Shown piece after piece: positions 1 to 5,921 of a stretch of DNA of 7,200 nt. This DNA is from Deltaproteobacteria bacterium. Its GTDB lineage: Bacteria > Desulfobacterota_D > UBA1144 > Nemesobacterales > N074bin48. The stretch is from positions 1-7,200 of the forward strand of contig SMWS01000031.1 of the NCBI GenBank assembly GCA_004356685.1, given 5' to 3'. The position numbers were made by a program, and so were the translations under genes. Numbering within the stretch: the first letter of the stretch is position 1; each line of letters opens with the position of its first letter. Below the pieces are notes generated by a model. That model made no database searches and was not told the DNA's origin. It saw only the letters and a program-made list of their open reading frames with translations.

Positions 1-1
1 T

Positions 2-688
2 ATTGTAGCATACAATGAGGAAGTACGCATCCAATCTATCATTGGGGAATTGCGGAAGCAGCAATTTTCTGGCGAATACGAAATCATTTTAGCAGATGGT
101 AGTAGTACCGATAAAACCATTTCGCTTGCCGAGCAGGAAGGCATCTCAATAATCAAATGCCGCAGAGGTAAAGCCTGCCAAATGAATGATGCTGCAAAAG
201 TGGCGCGTGGAGATGTTTTATTTTTTGTTCATGCCGATATGAAGTTAGCTGATAATACTATGTCGGTCATTCAAAAACAAATTGACCTTGGTTTTGACGG
301 AGGTGGATTTGCTAATGTTTTTGATGAATACAATGATAAAATAAAAAAGATTGGAACATGGATGAATTTTCGCATCATTAACAAAAGAGAACAATCCGAT
401 AAGGGTCTTTTTTATGGGGATAATGGAATTTTTGTAAAAAGAAGTGTTTTTGATAACCTGCAGGGCTTCAAAGAAATACCCATCATGGAAGATTATGATT
501 TCTCAAAGAGAATGCGTCAACATTTTAAAGTTATAAAAATTAAACAGCCTCCTATTATCATATCTGCAAGACGACATATTAAAGTTGGGTTTTTTAAGAC
601 ACGCTTTCAATGGATTGCTATTCGAAAGTTGTACCAATTGGGTGTTCAGCCAAAAGTTTTAGCCCAATGGTATGGTGATATAAGGTAA
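2..688 (+). CDS. Family 2 glycosyltransferase, TIGR04283-like (5' partial)
   Basis: This is a GT-A fold glycosyltransferase that would move a sugar from a nucleotide donor to an unidentified acceptor in the cytoplasm. The open frame runs to the left edge, and its first visible residues, IVAYNEE, are the usual start of the GT2 nucleotide-binding strand. Probably only about 5-8 residues are missing, and the internal TTG at 50 is not the start. In visible numbering, DGSSTDKT (32-39) is the donor-binding loop, RRGKACQMN (54-62) and VHADM (76-80) are the family blocks with the metal-binding Asp, YGDNGIFVKR (138-147) and IPIMEDYDFSKR (159-170) form the acceptor side, and ISARRHIKVGFFKTR (187-201) closes it. 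This block order matches TIGR04283, whose members are often annotated as arsenosugar biosynthesis glycosyltransferases. No arsenic gene is visible here, so that role is only a family association. There is no membrane segment. The next gene converges on it. Confidence 0.88.
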   Translation: MVAYNEEVRIQSIIGELRKQQFSGEYEIILADGSSTDKTISLAEQEGISIIKCRRGKACQMNDAAKVARGDVLFFVHADMKLADNTMSVIQKQIDLGFDGGGFANVFDEYNDKIKKIGTWMNFRIINKREQSDKGLFYGDNGIFVKRSVFDNLQGFKEIPIMEDYDFSKRMRQHFKVIKIKQPPIIISARRHIKVGFFKTRFQWIAIRKLYQLGVQPKVLAQWYGDIR

Positions 689-901
689 CGAATGATCAAG
701 GAACAGGCCTACTCAGTGTAAAAATAAATGTTTATAAAGATCTATAAATATAAATAAATAGTTGGAAGTAAAAGTATGTTGAAGAATTAAATGGATGATG
801 CAATTAGCAAAGGAGAAGAATTGTTATCCAGGTTTAGTGAATTAAATGATTTAAAGTATATCGGGTTTTATTCTGATTAATCATTTATTCCAAAGTATTT
901 G

Positions 902-1219
902 TTACTCATCTTTGAATTTAGTTTTACGTAAGAATTCTCCAAGCTCCGTATCCGCATAGGTTCCGAAAGCATCTATGATTATCCCTTTTATTCCACTACT
1001 TGTTTCTATGCCATATATTATTGACATATCTTCAAAGTCAGTTGATCCTTCAATGCGATGAAATTCTAAGATGTTAATATCTCCTGGTTTATATGTCTCT
1101 TTAGTTTCTGAACAAGTCAACCCACCCTGAGTTAAATTGAAAGAGACTGTATAACCTTCACTTCTTAAGTTATTAATAGCTTCCAGTAAGTTATCGTACT
1201 GATTATTAGCTCTTGTCAT
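902..1219 (-). CDS. Small conserved Bacteroidota protein of unknown function
   Basis: The product is a 105-residue soluble protein without signal peptide or membrane segment. I chose the ATG at 1217-1219, preceded by the A-rich leader ATTGAATAAA. A TTG three codons upstream would give 108 residues but is less likely. Visible blocks are NLLEAINNLRSEGYTVSFNL near the N-terminus, a central LEFHRIEGSTDFEDMSIIYGIE, and a C-terminal SGIKGIIIDAFGTYAD. From memory, this pattern matches a short family widespread in Bacteroidota that databases often label phosphoribosylpyrophosphate synthetase. It is far too short for that enzyme (about 310 residues) and shows none of its PRPP-binding or ATP loops, so the label should not be copied. 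The gene lies 44 bases downstream of the MBL-fold hydrolase on the same strand and may share its transcript. Its function is unknown. Confidence 0.82.
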   Translation of the reverse strand: MTRANNQYDNLLEAINNLRSEGYTVSFNLTQGGLTCSETKETYKPGDINILEFHRIEGSTDFEDMSIIYGIETSSGIKGIIIDAFGTYADTELGEFLRKTKFKDE

Positions 1220-1263
1220 TTTATTCAATTATCCAATTATTAATCATATCATTTACAGAATAA

Positions 1264-2082
1264 TTATAATATAATTTCCATGTTTTCTCTTGCTAGAACG
1301 CAGCTGGGATATCTTTTTTGGCATTCTCTTTCGATTTTTGCTAGGAATGTATCGTTATGTTCAGGGTCATGATGAGTTATAGCAAGTTTTTTAACTCCCG
1401 CCTTTTCTGCCACCTCTATAGCTTGATCATAACTGCTGTGCCCCCACCCACGATGAGATTCTAGCTCTTCGCTTGTATATTGCGCTTCATGCACAAGTAA
1501 ATCAGCATTTTTGCAAAACTCCACAATCTCGGGTAGGACTGAATTCCCATGTTCTATATCCGTGCAAATTACTACACTTTTTTCATTATCCTCCACTCGA
1601 TAACCATATGAGCCACCGGGATGGTTTTGTTTTATCACTCGAAATTCAGCATCATGTATTTTCAATACAGTCTGATCCAATTGTAAAAAATTGAATGTTG
1701 CGCCCATACTTTCCAATGGGACTGGAAAATACTCAGCTTTCATTTGTCCCTCGAAAATCCCCTCCAGGTTTGTAATTTCTCTGTCTTTACCTAAAGCATG
1801 TATGTTAATTATCATATTGGGGTTATAGGCGGGTGCGAAAAATGGAAATCCCTGAATATGATCCCAGTGAAAATGGGTAAAGCAAATAAATAATTCAGGT
1901 TGCTGCAAGCCATCGTTAAGCAGGTCCCTACCCAAGTTTCTAATACCAGAACCAGCATCGCAAATACAAATCCGGCCATCATCCTGAGTTATTTTTATCG
2001 AGGTTGTATTGCCACCAAATTCCAAAAAATCTCTGTCACAAACTGGTGTGGAGCCCCTGGTACCGTAAAATTTTATTTTCAT
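1264..2082 (-). CDS. MBL-fold metallohydrolase, PhnP/RNase Z-like
   Basis: This is a 272-residue cytoplasmic metallo-beta-lactamase-fold hydrolase with a binuclear metal site. The start YGTRGSTPV (6-14) and FGGNTTS (22-28) are typical of the COG1235/PhnP-like branch, followed by CDAGSGIRNLG (41-51). Metal ligands visible are H70, H72, D74 and H75 in THFHWDHIQGFPFF, H154 in QNHPGGSYGYR, D175 in CTDIEH, and H237 or H238 in ITHHDPEHND. VHEAQYT (198-204) and WGHSS (213-217) resemble the RNase Z/PhnP region that contributes a further catalytic His. Family members include cyclic phosphodiesterases and RNA-processing enzymes; the substrate here cannot be told. The gene lacks the long exosite arm of true RNase Z and has no phosphonate genes around it, so I do not call it phnP or rnz. 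The ATG at 2080-2082 is well placed just before the first beta strand. The small conserved gene follows 44 bases later. Confidence 0.9.
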   Translation of the reverse strand: MKIKFYGTRGSTPVCDRDFLEFGGNTTSIKITQDDGRICICDAGSGIRNLGRDLLNDGLQQPELFICFTHFHWDHIQGFPFFAPAYNPNMIINIHALGKDREITNLEGIFEGQMKAEYFPVPLESMGATFNFLQLDQTVLKIHDAEFRVIKQNHPGGSYGYRVEDNEKSVVICTDIEHGNSVLPEIVEFCKNADLLVHEAQYTSEELESHRGWGHSSYDQAIEVAEKAGVKKLAITHHDPEHNDTFLAKIERECQKRYPSCVLARENMEIIL

Positions 2083-2327
2083 TCTATATACTTTATTTAT
2101 GTCATCACAAATTACAAAACCATAAAAGCATTTGAGCTGAAATCAATTAATATCGAACTATTAAATTATTAATAAAATCTAAATGGTTAATTCTAAAACG
2201 TTAAGTAGTTTATTACACATTTACAATGTCCAGTTTATAGGGAAGCTTATACTGACATTATGAATTACATCTGAAGCACAATTTTAATCATCATTTTTGG
2301 TAATCCAATCTATTTTTTCTCCTATAG

Positions 2328-3317
2328 CTAATACACCTCTGTACCAGGGTGAAATGCAAACCACGCAAACCAAAACAAGGTTGTTCCAGGCAAAAGGTTT
2401 CCTTCCTTATCCGTAATCCTTGCACTGTTACTTTCCTTATCATAGTATATTTGGATTTCTGTGCCATTCACAATATCTGATATGGGCAGACTTTTAGCTT
2501 CGCTGAGTTTGCTGAATGAATAAGCTTTATGCACACTATCAACTGAAATTCCGATCACTCTTTCTTTGTTTTCCAGAGCATCGCTTTTGTTATTAACAGG
2601 GAAATACAAACGCGAACTGTTTTCATATCCATCATAAGGAAGCGTATTGTAATCCCGTGAGAACCCTGTCTCGGTAGAAAGAACCAAGGTTTTGGGGTGT
2701 CTTTCTTTCCAGTTCTTCCAACTGGTTTGTTCCATTGAAACTATCTCCATATTTTGATCTACAGATGGTCCGGAAACGGCTTGGCCCATCAATTGCGACC
2801 ACAGAGATTCTGTTTCACGATCATAGAGCAATACATCACTATTGAAAAGTAAACCAGAAACACCAAAAGTCCTGTTTTCACCATTAATATTGCCCGAGAA
2901 TGCCACACCGCTTCCACATAAGGGACAAAATGTTACAATAACAGGGTCATCGCCAAAACGGTCATTAACGATTTCATGGTAGTTCATAATGCGTACCGGA
3001 TATGCTTTCATTATTCCGTTTTTTACAATAGCCAGAACTTCATCACTGTCACTTAAAAAATTTGCTTCGTTTGATTTAAGAAATTTAGGATCGTCTATTG
3101 CAGGGATACCGTCTTTGGGAGGTCCTCCCTGATGTATTTCATCAAGAGGTATTTGCAGATCACTTAAAACAAATCCATTCATTTTTGGTATTGAATCCAT
3201 ATCTGTTTTTGTTAAATTATTAGAATCTTCCGTGCCACTGCCGGAAGTATTGTTTTGTTTGCAACTTGCTGTTATTAGAATCATAGCCGCTAAAAGAAAT
3301 ATCAATTTATTACTCAT
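2328..3317 (-). CDS. DUF3179 domain-containing lipoprotein
   Basis: The product is a 329-residue predicted lipoprotein. It opens with a short basic and hydrophobic signal (SNKLIFLLAAMILITASC), with C19 as the likely lipidated Cys. The lipobox TASC has Thr where Leu is commonest. A Ser/Thr/Asn-rich linker covers about 20-45. The rest is a full DUF3179 domain, recognised by KAYPVRIMNYHEIVND (104-119), VTFCPLCGSGVAF (128-140) with the paired C131 and C134, FGVSGLLFNSDVLLYDRETE (151-170), SLWSQLMGQAVSGP (171-184), STETGFSRDY (214-223) and the C-terminal WFAWFAFHPGTEVY. The biochemical function of DUF3179 is not established to my knowledge; the CPLC pair suggests metal binding or thiol chemistry, which is inference. 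It is the last gene of the operon, 21 bases after selO, so it is probably made with the redoxin and SelO but acts outside the cytoplasm. Confidence 0.93.
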   Translation of the reverse strand: MSNKLIFLLAAMILITASCKQNNTSGSGTEDSNNLTKTDMDSIPKMNGFVLSDLQIPLDEIHQGGPPKDGIPAIDDPKFLKSNEANFLSDSDEVLAIVKNGIMKAYPVRIMNYHEIVNDRFGDDPVIVTFCPLCGSGVAFSGNINGENRTFGVSGLLFNSDVLLYDRETESLWSQLMGQAVSGPSVDQNMEIVSMEQTSWKNWKERHPKTLVLSTETGFSRDYNTLPYDGYENSSRLYFPVNNKSDALENKERVIGISVDSVHKAYSFSKLSEAKSLPISDIVNGTEIQIYYDKESNSARITDKEGNLLPGTTLFWFAWFAFHPGTEVY

Positions 3318-3338
3318 AATCGTAGCGCTTTATAATGT

Positions 3339-4913
3339 TTATGAACTGCAAGAAAGCATAGAACTGCCTACTTTATTTCTTGCCCATTCGGGTCGTTTAG
3401 CAAACCATTTTTGATAGTTTTCTTGCTCATCGTAAGGTTGCTTCAGCATGGTATGCATCTCATCTATTAATGAATAATCTCCATTATCTGCTGCCTCATT
3501 AGTTAACTGTGCCATATAATTTCTTAATACATATTTTGGATTGACCTTATTCATTTCAGTTTTTCGATCTACATCGGTCATGTCTTCTTGCTTTAATCTA
3601 TCGATGTACCCTTTAAACCAAACTCTCCATTCTTTGAGTACTTCATCCTTTAGTTCGTCTGGTTTATAAAAAGCATCTTTTACGAAATCAAGAAAGCTAT
3701 CGTTTTCTTTGAATTCCATTGCCTTCGATACATTCGCCAGGTTTCTAAAGAATATTGTCATGTCTGTTTCTGTTAATTGCAATATTCTTTCAAGATCAAG
3801 GACCAACTGCGTATCTGTTTCAATGGCTTTTTGTAATCCTAATTTCTGACGCATCATAGAAATATATTTTACCTGATATTCTGTATTATATTTTGTTAAA
3901 ATATCTTCAAACGGTTTTGATTCTTCGACTAATGGAAAAAGTGCATTCGCTAATTGATAAAGGTTCCATAAAGAAATTTGAGGTTGATTTCCAAATCGAT
4001 ACCGTCTAAGTTGGCTATCGGTCGTATTCGGTGTCCAGTTCGGATCGTATCCTTCGAGCCAACCGTAGGGACCATAATCTATGGTTAGTCCGTGAATCGA
4101 CATGTTATCAGTATTCATAACGCCATGTACAAAACCAACACGCTGCCAATGAATAATCATAGCTAATGTATTAGTAACAGCTTCATTAAAAAATGCTATA
4201 TAACCTTCTTTATTTCCTGCTTTAATATCAGGATAAAATTCATTGATGGTATAATCTGTAAGTGCCTGGAGTGTTTCAAAATCTTTTCTGCTGGCAAAGA
4301 TCTCAAAATTTCCAAATCGTATAAAACAAGGAGATACTCTGCAGACAATAGCTCCTTTTTCATAAGCCGAATTTCCATCGTACATTATATCGCGAAGCAC
4401 TTGATCTCCTGATAAAGCGAGTGAGAGTGATCGTGTGGTTGGCACACCCAAATAATACATTGCCTCACTTATTAAGTGTTCTCTAATCGAAGAGCGAAGC
4501 ACTGCTAATCCATCAGCGGTGCGTGAATATGGAGTTTCTCCTACTCCTTTTAGCTGCAAAGCCCAGCGTTTATCTTTATGTTCAACTTCGGTCAGATTGA
4601 TTGCTCTGCCATCACCAAGTTGCCCTGCCCAATTTCCGAATTGATATCCGCCGTAACACATGGCATATGGGTCTGTTCCCTTTAAAATGTGAGCACCCGT
4701 AGCTATTTCTAAAAACTTCTGCGAACGTACATTTTCCTCGGTTAGTCCGAGCAATTCTGCCATATCCATAGATACGTGAAGTAGTTTTGGATTTGAAGGA
4801 TTTTTGGGAGTAACATATGAAAAACAAGACTTATACACTTGTCTTCTCGTGTTATCTCTTTTGGGATCCGCTGGCAGTTTTTTATTAAAAGTATCTTGTA
4901 GATTCAGTTTCAT
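3339..4913 (-). CDS. selO: Protein adenylyltransferase SelO (YdiU family)
   Basis: SelO is a pseudokinase-fold enzyme that transfers AMP from ATP to Ser, Thr or Tyr of target proteins and is linked to oxidative-stress control. I start it at the ATG at 4911-4913, preceded by ATTGGATAAA, giving 524 residues. A TTG at 4922 would add three residues and abut the redoxin stop. Numbered from the ATG, family landmarks are CYGGYQFGNWAGQLGDGRA (86-104), the ATP-binding K122 in ALQLKGVGETPYSRTADG, E145 in the RSSIREHLISEA helix, the HGVMNTDNMS loop with D269 and N270, and D279 in DYGPYG. Their spacing matches the K, E, D, N and D active-site residues described for Pseudomonas SelO. The protein ends in SCSS, with C522 where eukaryotic SelO has selenocysteine. 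The E. coli partner Cys in the loop after DYGP is replaced by Pro295. It lies 9 bases after the redoxin and 21 before DUF3179. Confidence 0.96.
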   Translation of the reverse strand: MKLNLQDTFNKKLPADPKRDNTRRQVYKSCFSYVTPKNPSNPKLLHVSMDMAELLGLTEENVRSQKFLEIATGAHILKGTDPYAMCYGGYQFGNWAGQLGDGRAINLTEVEHKDKRWALQLKGVGETPYSRTADGLAVLRSSIREHLISEAMYYLGVPTTRSLSLALSGDQVLRDIMYDGNSAYEKGAIVCRVSPCFIRFGNFEIFASRKDFETLQALTDYTINEFYPDIKAGNKEGYIAFFNEAVTNTLAMIIHWQRVGFVHGVMNTDNMSIHGLTIDYGPYGWLEGYDPNWTPNTTDSQLRRYRFGNQPQISLWNLYQLANALFPLVEESKPFEDILTKYNTEYQVKYISMMRQKLGLQKAIETDTQLVLDLERILQLTETDMTIFFRNLANVSKAMEFKENDSFLDFVKDAFYKPDELKDEVLKEWRVWFKGYIDRLKQEDMTDVDRKTEMNKVNPKYVLRNYMAQLTNEAADNGDYSLIDEMHTMLKQPYDEQENYQKWFAKRPEWARNKVGSSMLSCSS

Positions 4914-4922
4914 TTTATCCAA

Positions 4923-5426
4923 TTATTTTATTCTTTTAAGATATTGAATTGACTTTTCGGTATCCAGGTGAAAGTCGTTGAACACAACTGTGTCGCTTTG
5001 ATCTATGAAAATGAACCACGGAGTTCCACCAGTACGGTAATTATACATAACACTGGAGACCTGGCGCGTTTGTTCATTTCCAACATCATGCCCAAAAGGA
5101 ATGTGTAAGTTATATTGTTTCTGTACTTCCAGCATCCTTTCCTTTGTATTTGCCTGTGCACCTTCAAATACGGTTTGTATTGCAAAAAATTTAATTTTGT
5201 CATTACCTTCCAGAGCTTTTACCATTTCCTGCAATGAGGGTAACCCTTGACTATGGCAACCCGGGCACCAGGATTGAAAACCATATATAACTTTAAACTC
5301 TCCTTTATAATCAGATAATTTGATTACTTCCCTCTCTTTTCCTTCACTATCTACCCAATAAATATCGTTGGATAATTCCGGTGCCCTTTGTCCCTCAATT
5401 CCGTATTGTGCTTGTTTATTTTTCAT
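4923..5426 (-). CDS. Thioredoxin-fold redoxin (TlpA/AhpC-TSA type)
   Basis: This is a 167-residue thiol oxidoreductase of the redoxin/TlpA superfamily that would reduce disulfides or peroxides. GQRAPELSND (12-21) and KLSDYKGEFKVIYGFQ (36-51) are the usual N-terminal blocks. The active site is WCPGCHSQGLPSL (53-65) with C54 and C57, and the cis-Pro loop is TGGTPWFIFID (132-142) with P136. An insertion of roughly 25 residues (about 85-110) before the FGHDVGNE segment is typical of TlpA-like proteins. There is no signal peptide or membrane anchor, so it should work in the cytoplasm, unlike secreted TlpA/ResA proteins. The ATG at 5424-5426 has no Shine-Dalgarno site and an A/T-rich leader, as is usual in Bacteroidota. 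It is the first gene of the operon with selO and DUF3179, so any promoter should lie in the AT-rich region just right of it. Its electron donor and target are unknown; SelO or SelO substrates are plausible. Confidence 0.93.
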   Translation of the reverse strand: MKNKQAQYGIEGQRAPELSNDIYWVDSEGKEREVIKLSDYKGEFKVIYGFQSWCPGCHSQGLPSLQEMVKALEGNDKIKFFAIQTVFEGAQANTKERMLEVQKQYNLHIPFGHDVGNEQTRQVSSVMYNYRTGGTPWFIFIDQSDTVVFNDFHLDTEKSIQYLKRIK

Positions 5427-5921
5427 AATTAACTTGCTTTAATTCTTAAAATTGGTACAATTAGTTTTTAACAGGATAAAAAAGTTTTTAAAGAATCGAT
5501 TTATGCTTTAAATTTTCTTTGATTCTATTTTTTGAATGCCTTGATTAGTTAATTTCAGATAATCGATGAATTGATCTTCTCTCGTTTATTAATTAGAACA
5601 TATTTAAGAAAGCTGTTATGAGCAAATTCATCCGATTTTATACTTTAAGAAGAGTAATTAAGATTACTGATTACCTTCTGAGCTATTCTAAAAATCGTTG
5701 TCGTTTCATACTTTAATTTGTAATTTATGGCTTAACAGCAATAACAATATAAAGTATCAACTAACCAATTTCAAACATTCGTTTATCGAAAAACTGTGCC
5801 TAGTTGCTGACATAAAATGGACGAAGGAGATTTTGAATTAGCTAATAACCATGTTGGACGACCGATAGTTCTTTAGTGAAAGCTTACAAGCTGGAGTACA
5901 AAGTTGAAAAAGGTGAAGACA
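5427..5921. other. AT-rich divergent intergenic region, no convincing gene
   Basis: This stretch separates the redoxin operon from the GH20 gene, which point away from each other. G+C falls to about 18% in 5461-5520. It should hold the operon promoter, reading left, but I found no clear Bacteroidota-type TAnnTTTG box and do not place one. A 32-codon frame on the plus strand (5618-5716) and a 19-codon frame (5817-5876) have no recognisable product. ATACTTTA at 5709-5716 recurs inverted as TAAAGTAT at about 5750-5757, too far apart and too weak to call a hairpin. Base composition rises sharply from about 5880 on, just before the GH20 start. Confidence 0.7.
5910..5915 (+). promoter_or_regulatory. 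SD-like ribosome binding site of the GH20 gene
   Basis: AAGGTG lies six bases before the ATG at 5922-5924. It favours that ATG over the in-frame ATG at 5934 and the TTG at 5904. The other starts in the window have A-rich leaders without such a site, so this one stands out. Confidence 0.45.

Noticed and set aside
791..880. 29-codon plus-strand frame starting MDDAISKGEELLSRF in the gap after the glycosyltransferase
   Set aside because: It is very short, has no recognised family and no ribosome site. It could be a remnant of a longer gene, but nothing around it extends the similarity.
874..883. Perfect 10-base palindrome TGATTAATCA between the convergent genes
   Set aside because: It has no loop, G+C-rich stem or T tract, so it is not a credible terminator. 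A single short AT palindrome is expected by chance.
2083..2327. Possible promoter or terminator in the gap between the DUF3179 and MBL-fold genes
   Set aside because: I searched for a TAnnTTTG box on the minus strand and for a stable hairpin and found neither. Only a 4-base-pair TTGG/CCAA stem near 2300 is visible.
5618..5716. 32-codon plus-strand frame starting MSKFIRFYTLRRV in the AT-rich gap
   Set aside because: It is short, basic and without a recognisable family or ribosome site. Frames of this length arise by chance in 500 bases.
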